Made by a program: the position numbers and the translations under genes. The notes below the pieces were generated by a model. It was not told the origin of the DNA and did no database searches. It saw only the letters and a list, made by a program, of their open reading frames with translations. From Peribacillus psychrosaccharolyticus ATCC 23296 (GTDB taxonomy: Bacteria > Bacillota > Bacilli > Bacillales > DSM-1321): a stretch of 46,478 nt of DNA. Every line of letters starts with the position of its first letter. The first letter of the stretch is position 1. This document shows positions 17,161-24,205 of this stretch, one piece after another. The stretch is from assembly GCF_000305495.1 (NCBI RefSeq), contig NZ_AJTN02000001.1, forward strand, positions 1 to 46,478, given 5' to 3'.

Positions 17161-17189
17161 ATAGTAATCCGACTAAAGAATTTTGTCAA
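17161..17189 (-). promoter_or_regulatory. Sigma-A promoter of the bmr leader
   Basis: On the minus strand TTGACA (17184-17189), 17-base spacer, TACTAT (17161-17166). The start would be near 17154, giving a 390-base leader before bmrC. Confidence 0.82.
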
Positions 17190-17291
17190 TTACAAATTTT
17201 TATATTTTTCAAATAGTTTAACTCATATTTCCTTTATCGCATATGTATTCTTCATTTTGGCCAGACTGTTTGCTAAAAAGGCAGTGATAGA

Positions 17292-17645
17292 ATGCGTACA
17301 ATTATATTATTGAACAGGCAGCCAGGCGTTCAAAATTATCATTTATTAATACAAAAAATAGTGTTAGACAAGTTTCTTAATGAACAACCGCACACCATTG
17401 TCCAATTAAACGATGTTCAAGTAGAAAAATTTTATACGATTCCTCATGCTTTATTATATGATCTACAGAAAGTAAAGCACGAACCGCTTGACTGTTTACT
17501 TATTTATTCGGTCGAAAGTATCCAACGATTCGTTTCCATCTATCCTGAAAAGTGGCTGATGATCTGTACGTATTTTCGTGATATCATAACGGTTACCGGC
17601 CCTCAATTTCATACTGCAACAAAAGCTTGGAGGCATAGTCTTTAA
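17292..17645 (+). CDS. Hypothetical protein, 117 aa
   Basis: Not recognised. The protein is soluble, rich in aromatic residues and Leu/Ile, with no signal peptide, Cys motif or membrane segment. The start is supported by AGGCAGTGAT shortly upstream, a one-mismatch anti-Shine-Dalgarno match. It is divergent from the bmr leader, the gap being about 100 bases from the promoter. Genes 17292 and 17722 may form a pair, but 76 bases with a T-rich stretch separate them. Confidence 0.5.
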   Translation: MRTIILLNRQPGVQNYHLLIQKIVLDKFLNEQPHTIVQLNDVQVEKFYTIPHALLYDLQKVKHEPLDCLLIYSVESIQRFVSIYPEKWLMICTYFRDIITVTGPQFHTATKAWRHSL

Positions 17646-17721
17646 GCTTTTTTTGACATGGTTGATTATTCAACCTTCGCAATGGGTAAATACAGATAAA
17701 AAAGTATAAGCAGGTGCAGCT

Positions 17722-17970
17722 ATGAATTTATTACATTGGTCCTATATGAAACGCCATCAAGTGAAGGCTTTATATGACACCTTTCCAAACTCACCCGTCA
17801 TCTTCAGAAAAATTAAAAGCTACTATTTTATTTATTACGTAGAATGGTCCCCGCTCGATCAGCCAGTACATACCCCCGATCTCGAAGCAATGGAACTGCT
17901 TCTCAACCGAGAGTTTAATCACGAGGATAATTATCTCGGTCGAAAGAATGAACTGACTGACTATTCTTGA
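17722..17970 (+). CDS. Hypothetical protein, 82 aa
   Basis: Not recognised. A small aromatic-rich protein (MNLLHWSYMKRHQ, later YYFIYYVEWSPLD) with an acidic C-terminus. CAGGTG lies 6 bases before the ATG. Its last ten bases overlap the 3' end of the convergent SDR gene. No domain is visible. Confidence 0.5.
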   Translation: MNLLHWSYMKRHQVKALYDTFPNSPVIFRKIKSYYFIYYVEWSPLDQPVHTPDLEAMELLLNREFNHEDNYLGRKNELTDYS

Positions 17971-18710
17971 TAAATCATTTTTCGAGTCATTCCTCCGTCG
18001 ACAATTAGATTTATCCCTGTTACAAAGTCATTTTCCTCTGCCGTCAGATACAAACAAGCCCGAGCAATATCCTGAGGACGTCCGACTCGTCTTGAAAAAT
18101 GCTGAAGATGGTCTTCTGTCCTTAACCGTGCATAGTCACCTGTTTCAATCCAGCCTGGAGAAATAGCGTTCACCGTAATTCGTTCTTGGCTGAGTGAAGC
18201 GGCTAGCGCATGCGTCAATGCAACAATACCGCCTTTACTGGCAGCATACGCTTCAGAGTTAGGTTCCGACATTATCGCTCGTGTTGAAGCAAGATTAATA
18301 ATGGCACCTCCTGTCTCATTTTTCTTCATATATTTTGATACTTCTTTCGAACAGAGAAAGACACTACGTAAATTTGTATTTAGTAGATCATCCCACTCTT
18401 CTAATTCTAATTCATGAAGAGGTTTAAATTTTGCTTTCCCAGCATTATTAATTAAAATATCTATCGATCCAAATGACTGAGCAGCTTTCTCCATCAGATG
18501 TTGAATGTCCGTTTCCTCTCTAACATCTGTTTTAATAAATATGGCCGACCAGCCTTTTTCTTGTAAACCAGCTGCTGCATCAGCTCCCGCTGCCTCATCT
18601 AGATCAGCCAGTACAACCGATGCCCCTTTCTCTGCAAAACCAGCAGCCACTCCTCGGCCAATTCCATTAGATGCACCCGTTACAATAACCGTTTTATTTG
18701 AGTAATCCAT
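17961..18710 (-). CDS. Short-chain dehydrogenase/reductase
   Basis: A 249-aa classical SDR: NAD(P)-binding TGASNGIG, NNAG, catalytic Ser in NLASTRA, catalytic YAASKGG (Tyr-x-x-x-Lys), and the PGWIETG loop. An in-frame ATG six codons upstream (18728) exists, but AAAGGAG lies within that segment and is 8 bases before the ATG at 18710, so the shorter start is chosen. An Asp after the second strand (ADLDEA) suggests preference for NAD over NADP. Substrate cannot be inferred; the following GNAT gene on the same strand is not obviously linked. Confidence 0.9.
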   Translation of the reverse strand: MDYSNKTVIVTGASNGIGRGVAAGFAEKGASVVLADLDEAAGADAAAGLQEKGWSAIFIKTDVREETDIQHLMEKAAQSFGSIDILINNAGKAKFKPLHELELEEWDDLLNTNLRSVFLCSKEVSKYMKKNETGGAIINLASTRAIMSEPNSEAYAASKGGIVALTHALAASLSQERITVNAISPGWIETGDYARLRTEDHLQHFSRRVGRPQDIARACLYLTAEENDFVTGINLIVDGGMTRKMIYQE

Positions 18711-18747
18711 ATTTTGTACTCCTTTCAATAGTTAGCCCAGTTCATAC

Positions 18748-19284
18748 TTATTCTCTAGAATGCTTCAAAAGAGAAAACATAGTAACATCATAGAAATGTC
18801 CATCTTGAAGCATGTAATCCTTTAAGATGCCTTCCGCTGCAAATCCGATACTCTTCAACAGCTGACTTGATGCCTTATTTTCCAAATAAACGATGGCACC
18901 AATACGATTTAAATCCATCTCACTAAACCCATAGGACATTACACATTGTATTGCTTCCGTTGCATATCCCTTCCGCCAATTACTAGGGTGAAGATCATAG
19001 CCGATTTCAGCACGTTTATTTTTCGGCACCCAATTATTAAATCCAATTGTACCTAGTAGTTCATTGTCTTCTTTTTTGACAATTCCCCATCGTATTCCCT
19101 GTTTCTTTTGATAACTTTTAGTAAAGTTCGTTATAAGCTGTTTTGCTTGATCCACATTTTCCATCGGTTCCATTCCATAAAAACGAGTTACATCCGAATT
19201 AGAAAAGATTGAAAAAATGCTCTTTATATCTTCATTCCCTATTTCTCTTAGAATCAATCGACTAGTCTCAAGCTTCGGAAACAT
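18748..19284 (-). CDS. GNAT acetyltransferase, RimJ/RimL type
   Basis: A 178-aa N-acetyltransferase. The N-terminal TSRLILREIGNEDI is typical of the RimJ/RimL subgroup; the acetyl-CoA pyrophosphate loop is in NWRKGYATEA, and NKASSQLLKSIGF is the conserved C-terminal motif. Members acetylate ribosomal proteins, antibiotics or amino-acid derivatives, so the substrate is open. It ends 38 bases upstream of the SDR start, so the two may be co-transcribed. Confidence 0.88.
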   Translation of the reverse strand: MFPKLETSRLILREIGNEDIKSIFSIFSNSDVTRFYGMEPMENVDQAKQLITNFTKSYQKKQGIRWGIVKKEDNELLGTIGFNNWVPKNKRAEIGYDLHPSNWRKGYATEAIQCVMSYGFSEMDLNRIGAIVYLENKASSQLLKSIGFAAEGILKDYMLQDGHFYDVTMFSLLKHSRE

Positions 19285-19356
19285 TTACTTTCCCCCTGTA
19301 TTTTTTATCTCTATTTTATCTATTCGATTTAACTACTTCTATTCCTTTAAAATCGT

Positions 19357-19387
19357 AAAAAAGCAGCCAGCTAATCTGGAGGGCTGC
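19357..19387 (-). terminator. Terminator of the glutathione peroxidase gene
   Basis: GCAGCC (19363-19368) pairs with GGCTGC (19382-19387) and six T follow on the minus strand. Confidence 0.75.
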
Positions 19388-19411
19388 CAGCTAAATCTAT
19401 TTATTCTTCCT

Positions 19412-19951
19412 TTATAGTAATTTCTCGATATCAGCTTCCATATCAAAGGGCTCATCCGCTGGTTCAAACCGTTTAACGATTTGCCCTTCCTTATTAATTA
19501 AGAATTTAGTGAAGTTCCATTTAATAGAGTCGCCTCCCAATAGTTCAGGGTGCTCTGATTCTATCATCGCTTTCAGCAGTCTGCTGACTGAATTATTCTT
19601 AAAGCCTTGGAATGGTGCTGCTTTTATTAAGTATTGGAATAGCGGGTGTGCCTGCTCTCCGCGAACATCAACCTTCCCAAATAACGGAAATGAAACACCA
19701 TAATTAATCTGACAGAATGTTTGTATATCCTCATTATTATCAGTTTCTTGGCCGAATTGATTACATGGAAAACCTAAAATAACTAATCCCTTATCTTGAT
19801 AGCGTTCGTATAATTTTTGCAAATCTTCGTATTGTGGGGTAAATCCGCACTTGCTTGCTGTATTCACAATAATAATTGTTTTACCTTTATATTGTTCAAG
19901 TGATATTTCCTGTCCATTCATTTTTTGTGCAGAATAATTAAAGATACTCAT
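19412..19951 (-). CDS. bsaA: Glutathione-peroxidase-family thiol peroxidase
   Basis: A 179-aa thiol peroxidase. The peroxidatic Cys35 is in NTASKCGFT, GFPCNQFGQE follows (Cys63), Cys80 (QTFC) is where thioredoxin-dependent members keep the resolving Cys, and KWNFTKFL holds the active-site Trp/Asn. Cys replaces selenocysteine, so reduction by thioredoxin is likely. The protein is about 18 residues longer than the usual 160 because of an insertion before the WNFTKF motif (around 125-143). It would reduce peroxides in the cytosol. It stands alone with its own terminator; no clear PerR box found. Confidence 0.88.
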   Translation of the reverse strand: MSIFNYSAQKMNGQEISLEQYKGKTIIIVNTASKCGFTPQYEDLQKLYERYQDKGLVILGFPCNQFGQETDNNEDIQTFCQINYGVSFPLFGKVDVRGEQAHPLFQYLIKAAPFQGFKNNSVSRLLKAMIESEHPELLGGDSIKWNFTKFLINKEGQIVKRFEPADEPFDMEADIEKLL

Positions 19952-20059
19952 CCTATATCCTCCAAGAAATCCGTGTGACTAAGTAAAAAGTCCTATTTAA
20001 TCATATACATATTTACTATAATTAGCCACCTTAGAACTCTCTCATCCAATTAAAAATAA

Positions 20060-21334
20060 TTATAAAACAACGACTTCTTTCTTCTTTGCTGCATGTTCCT
20101 GATTGATAATCTTAGGTAAAATCGTCATATAGAAGAAACCCACAAGTACAAGACAACTCCCTACGATCAAATACAACATTTCAATCGTTACAAAGCTAGG
20201 ATAAAAAACAGCAATAAGGAATAGTGTCAGCGATTGTGAGAACATCATTACCGGATTAATACATCCCTGAACCCTGCCCATCATCTTCGGATCCACAATG
20301 CTTGGAAGCCACCCACCTAACGAGACGTTGACCAATGGCAGGGATAAGGCTACAATCCCTAACCCGCACATATATAGAAAGGTTGAATTAACCAGGGCTC
20401 CAAAGATAGTTGCTGTACCAGAAATCAACAGACCAATAATGAGCATATGATGCAGCTCTACCTTTTTTGCTAATACGGAAGCAATAATACTTCCTATTAA
20501 AACACCCAGTCCGAAAATAATACCTAAAATAACCGCGTATTTTTCATAATCTAACGGTTCGAGCTTATATTTTAAAATAAACACCTGCATGACCGAAAAA
20601 CCGCCGTTTACAATTCCAAAAAGGACAAACCCAGAGATTAACGTAAGCAGCAGTTTATTGCGAATTAGATAGAGAAACCCTGACGAGAAATCCTTTATAA
20701 CTAAGGAAAGATTCAAATCTTTAAGTGTATGTCGGCCATTTGGAAGTCGTATTTCTTCAGTAAATTGGGTCGATTTAATTAAAAAGCCGCTAATAATAAA
20801 ACAAACCATATCAATGGCAATCGCCCCTTCAATACCAAATGTCCAATAACAGAACACACCCATTCCGCTTCCAAATAACATAAATAAACTAGAGACCATT
20901 TGATTTAACCCAGCAGCTGTGGTGTAGTCGTCACTAGATAATACCCCTTGTACAAGAGCAGCCTCCGCGGGAAAGAAAAAGTTACGAATGGCGCTTCGAA
21001 CAAATAGCAGCCCAAAGATCAACGGCATAATGTCAATTGTTAATAGCAAAAGAAAAATCAGTGAGAGCCCCGCACATATCCAATCGCAGTAAAGGGCAAT
21101 CTTCCTTCGGTCCAGTCTGTCGGCAAACACTCCCACCAAAAAGAAAACGGCGAGCGTCGGTAAAGAGAACATTAATTCCGTAACCGTTGCATACGCTGGC
21201 TGATTTGAAAAACGATCAAGCAGATAGAAGGTGAAAGCGGTGAGTCCAATTGTGCCTCCCATTTGTGATGTAAAGGTAGCAAAAAACAATTTTGTGTAAT
21301 TTGAATTACGAAAAATCCCGATAATATTGGTCAT
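20060..21334 (-). CDS. MFS efflux transporter, MefA/EntS-like
   Basis: A 424-aa, 12-span transporter. The loop between spans 2 and 3 carries GVFADRLDRRKI, the major-facilitator motif A; a long middle loop (about 195-215) separates the halves. The N-terminal NSNYTKLFFATFTSQMGG style is common in macrolide (Mef) and siderophore (EntS) exporters, so drug efflux is the best guess. The ATG has GAGGGA 5 bases upstream. The 5' leader of about 160 bases contains a terminator and a short ORF, suggesting induction by attenuation. Confidence 0.85.
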   Translation of the reverse strand: MTNIIGIFRNSNYTKLFFATFTSQMGGTIGLTAFTFYLLDRFSNQPAYATVTELMFSLPTLAVFFLVGVFADRLDRRKIALYCDWICAGLSLIFLLLLTIDIMPLIFGLLFVRSAIRNFFFPAEAALVQGVLSSDDYTTAAGLNQMVSSLFMLFGSGMGVFCYWTFGIEGAIAIDMVCFIISGFLIKSTQFTEEIRLPNGRHTLKDLNLSLVIKDFSSGFLYLIRNKLLLTLISGFVLFGIVNGGFSVMQVFILKYKLEPLDYEKYAVILGIIFGLGVLIGSIIASVLAKKVELHHMLIIGLLISGTATIFGALVNSTFLYMCGLGIVALSLPLVNVSLGGWLPSIVDPKMMGRVQGCINPVMMFSQSLTLFLIAVFYPSFVTIEMLYLIVGSCLVLVGFFYMTILPKIINQEHAAKKKEVVVL

Positions 21335-21385
21335 TTAATTCCCTCATTCTGTTTTTCTTTTAATACTACCTAGGAATCTTTCGAT

Positions 21386-21428
21386 AAAAAACCGCCTTCT
21401 GGACATTTTTTATTCAGACTTTAGGCGG
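21386..21428 (-). terminator. Attenuator-like terminator in the MFS leader
   Basis: On the minus strand CCGCCT (21423-21428) pairs with AGGCGG (21392-21397), extended by an inner CAGA/TCTG-type stem, followed by six T. It lies 52 bases before the MFS start codon and after the predicted promoter, so it must be passed for expression. Confidence 0.78.
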
Positions 21429-21461
21429 ACGGAAGTTCATACTTTGTACACTAACAGACAC
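21414..21461 (-). CDS. Possible leader ORF overlapping the MFS attenuator
   Basis: From GTG at 21461 (GGAG four bases upstream) or from ATG at 21440, the frame ends MNFRPPKV with a TGA inside the terminator loop. Ribosomes on these codons would cover the terminator 5' arm. Weak ribosome binding site; tentative. Confidence 0.3.
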   Translation of the reverse strand: MSVSVQSMNFRPPKV

Positions 21462-21501
21462 ACTTCTCCATCATCCAGTTGTGTTTTTTAGTACCTGCCC
21501 T

Positions 21502-21530
21502 CTTATATTCCATATTTATATGTATATCAA
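21502..21530 (-). promoter_or_regulatory. Sigma-A promoter of the MFS leader
   Basis: On the minus strand TTGATA (21525-21530), 17-base spacer, TATAAG (21502-21507). Start near 21495. Confidence 0.65.
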
Positions 21531-21687
21531 AATAATATTTACCAGGATCAAAAAATAGGTTTCAAATAGAATTGGACGGGTAAATATCTATCATAAGCAA
21601 GCATAACAAATAAAATGACTATTCAACTTACACCTCGATGAGATCATACAATTAACTGGTATATTACTTAAAAAGGAGTATAGAACT

Positions 21688-22008
21688 ATGAATCAAACAA
21701 TTTCATCTAAACTTACCTTCGATAAGAAATTAAGCATGCAGCAAATTATGGATCTGTTTGAAATTTCCAAAAATTATGAAGGCAGCATTTACTTTGTATG
21801 TAAGAACAGAGTTGTTGAACCAGAACGGTTATCAAAACTCGTTTCCTTTATGCTTACCCTGGAGGACTGTTCTGATTTAAAAATTATGATTGAAGGTCCT
21901 GAAGTTCAGGCCATTATGCAGAAAATCAATGAATGCTGTGCTGGATCTTACGTTTCTGAAGACAAGATGGACTTTGTTGTACATTCTAATCATAAAATTA
22001 AACTCTAA
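21688..22008 (+). CDS. HPr-fold protein without the usual phosphorylation sites
   Basis: A 106-aa protein whose pattern follows HPr: a helix where HPr has its active-site His (SMQQIMDLFEISKNYEGSIY), a strand-turn, a second helix (PERLSKLVSFMLTLEDCSD), a strand ending IMIEGPE, and a last helix. In my manual alignment neither the His15 nor the Ser46 phosphorylation site of HPr is kept. It therefore cannot act as a phosphocarrier and may bind an HPr partner instead (inference). AAAAAGGAG precedes the ATG. A membrane micro-ORF follows 44 bases downstream, before a terminator. Confidence 0.65.
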   Translation: MNQTISSKLTFDKKLSMQQIMDLFEISKNYEGSIYFVCKNRVVEPERLSKLVSFMLTLEDCSDLKIMIEGPEVQAIMQKINECCAGSYVSEDKMDFVVHSNHKIKL

Positions 22009-22052
22009 TGAGTAAACTTACTATTACTCCACGAAAGTGATGTGAAAAAAAC

Positions 22053-22121
22053 ATGAGAACAATCTTAATGATCATTGGCGCTATTGTCGTAATCGGTATT
22101 ATTGCTAACTTTATCTTTTAA
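22053..22121 (+). CDS. Micro-ORF encoding a 22-aa hydrophobic peptide
   Basis: Twenty-two codons: MRTI followed by an almost uninterrupted Ile/Val/Ala/Gly helix ending ANFIF. It is one complete membrane span. GTGAT about 10 bases before the ATG matches the 3' part of the anti-Shine-Dalgarno complement. It lies between the HPr-like gene and that gene's terminator, so it should be on the same transcript. Confidence 0.55.
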   Translation: MRTILMIIGAIVVIGIIANFIF

Positions 22122-22128
22122 TTAACCT

Positions 22129-22153
22129 GGACTGCCTTATGGCAGTCCTTTTT
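22129..22153 (+). terminator. Terminator after the HPr-like gene
   Basis: GGACTGCC/GGCAGTCC with a 4-base loop followed by five T. Confidence 0.9.
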
Positions 22154-22216
22154 CATGTTACATTCTCTTTGATATACTCATATAATTTCTCAATGCATGT
22201 TCCAGACACCCGTTAA

Positions 22217-24007
22217 TCAATTAATATGCGAATTAAAGAACTCTAGGATTTTCTTGTAGACATATATTTCATTTTCCTTTTTCGTAAATCCATGTCCCTC
22301 ATCTTCTAGAACTACATATTCCACTTTCCGCCCTTTTTCCTTCAATGCAGCCACAATTTGATCTGATTCCTGTTGAACAACACGCGGATCATTCGCGCCT
22401 TGGATCACTAACATGGGCTTTGTCATCCCGTCTATATAGGTTATTGGCGAATCTGCAGTTAATCTTTCCTTATCTCTCACTGGATTCCCTACCCATTGCT
22501 CTGCAAATGACGCCCAAAATTCCGGAAAAGAATCAATAAATGAAAATAAATTACTCGGACCAAAGATATCAACTACCGCTTTAAAGTATTCTGGATGGCG
22601 GCCGTGTAAAAGCAAAGCCATATATCCTCCATAGCTGCCGCCTAAAAGCAGTATCTTATCACTATCTGCATATCCCTTCTTAATTAACCAATCAATACCC
22701 GTAATATTATCTAAACGGGGGCCATGACCCCAATCTCCCTCAACCATTTTCATAAAGTTTAAACCGTAGTTCGACGAGCCTCTAAAGTTAGGTGCAAAAA
22801 TAGAGTACCCTTGATTCACAAGAAATTGGAAAATCCCGCGAAATGATTTACGTTCACTTGATTGGGGACCTCCATGCGGCCATAAAATCATATGACCATT
22901 CGAATTTCCTTCCTTTGCTTTGAATAAAAGGGACTCAATTTCTAAACCATCAAATGTCGGATAACGCAGCACTTGGGGTTCCACCAATTCTTCTTCTCGA
23001 ACACCTGGTACTCTATAGTCTGTTAACGCCATCCAGGAACCTCCAGCTTCCATTGAAACAAAAAGATTAGCCGGCTTCGCAGCACTTTTGCCTAGCATAT
23101 ATACATGACCGTTTGGCATAATTATCATTTTCACAATAATATCAACAGGTTTTTCAATCTTTTCATTTTTCCCATTCGTAATTGTATATCGATAAAGCCT
23201 GTCTTCTACACCATAAGAACCTACAATATACAGTGCATGCTCTTTTTTTGAATAATAAATGTTTGTAAAATCCTCTTTATCCAATTGAAGAACTTTTGTA
23301 AATTCCTTTGACTGAAGATCAAACTTTGCTAAGTAGCTAAGGTCATCATCATAGTTTGTTAAGAAATAAATCTCTTCTTCAGAAACATAGACTAAATCGG
23401 TTACTGTGTGATGCGTATCCGTTGGTGGTGTAAGTAAAATGTGCTCACCATCAATTTGAACATGCGCTAAGCAATATGTATTACCAAACTGCGTGCTATA
23501 AACAAATGATTTTTCTTCAGGGCTGACCGCAGAGATAAAAACAGGTGCACCACTACCTTCTATGAGGAGCTTTTCCTTGCCACTCTCTATGTCATAAACA
23601 TGACTATTTAAATATTTTGCATTACTAATTGTGGTTGAGTAATACAGTTTTCTGCCATCATCAGTCAAATGTCCGAAAAAATGACGTTCTCCCTCTGCAT
23701 ACCGAATTGGAACTAAGCTTCCGCCCTCTGGTTTAATCGCATAAATTTGACTGTTTTCATCACCATCTTTATCAAAACCGACTAAAAGGAATTCACCTGT
23801 TTTGGAATAAGTAATAAAATCTGAGATTTGATTATGAAACGTTAACGGATATGGAAACCTCTTCTCAAAATCCATTCCCCACAAATTAAAATGGCCATTA
23901 AAATTTGTACAGAATACAATCTGTTTTTCATCAGGACTAACCGCAAAATCAACAAGAGTTAAATTTTGCAAAAAGTGTGTAATATCCGACTTTTCAAACT
24001 GAAGCAT
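22217..24007 (-). CDS. S9-family prolyl oligopeptidase/acylaminoacyl peptidase
   Basis: A 596-aa serine peptidase. The first 350 residues are beta-propeller-like repeats; the last 240 form the alpha/beta-hydrolase domain with the triad Ser458 (LGGSYGGY), Asp540 (QGANDPRVV) and His572 (EDEGHGF). HGGPQSS forms the oxyanion-hole motif. No signal peptide, so cytosolic. Family members cleave short peptides after Pro or release N-acylated residues. AAGAGGAG is 5 bases before the ATG. Monocistronic by position. Confidence 0.92.
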   Translation of the reverse strand: MLQFEKSDITHFLQNLTLVDFAVSPDEKQIVFCTNFNGHFNLWGMDFEKRFPYPLTFHNQISDFITYSKTGEFLLVGFDKDGDENSQIYAIKPEGGSLVPIRYAEGERHFFGHLTDDGRKLYYSTTISNAKYLNSHVYDIESGKEKLLIEGSGAPVFISAVSPEEKSFVYSTQFGNTYCLAHVQIDGEHILLTPPTDTHHTVTDLVYVSEEEIYFLTNYDDDLSYLAKFDLQSKEFTKVLQLDKEDFTNIYYSKKEHALYIVGSYGVEDRLYRYTITNGKNEKIEKPVDIIVKMIIMPNGHVYMLGKSAAKPANLFVSMEAGGSWMALTDYRVPGVREEELVEPQVLRYPTFDGLEIESLLFKAKEGNSNGHMILWPHGGPQSSERKSFRGIFQFLVNQGYSIFAPNFRGSSNYGLNFMKMVEGDWGHGPRLDNITGIDWLIKKGYADSDKILLLGGSYGGYMALLLHGRHPEYFKAVVDIFGPSNLFSFIDSFPEFWASFAEQWVGNPVRDKERLTADSPITYIDGMTKPMLVIQGANDPRVVQQESDQIVAALKEKGRKVEYVVLEDEGHGFTKKENEIYVYKKILEFFNSHIN

Positions 24008-24149
24008 ACTTACTCCTCTTTTCTTAAAAATTTTCTCTGATAGGCTTTAACGGAAACCTATCTCAATATTCTATCTTTTTATTATATAAGATAATTAATA
24101 AAAATGGGGTTATATTCCATAACTAAACATCTCTTATTCGCAACTCCGC

Positions 24150-24190
24150 AAAAAAAAACATCTTCCGATTCAACAATGAATCAGAAGATG
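24150..24190 (-). terminator. Terminator of the class A PBP gene
   Basis: Arms 24159-24171 and 24178-24190 pair with one mismatch; nine T follow on the minus strand. Confidence 0.9.
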
Positions 24191-24205
24191 CCCACCTTAA
24201 CCTTT

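Noticed and set aside
19990-20035. PerR/Fur-like box upstream of bsaA
   Set aside because: TTACTATAATTAG matches only about 9 of 14 constrained positions; too weak in AT-rich DNA.
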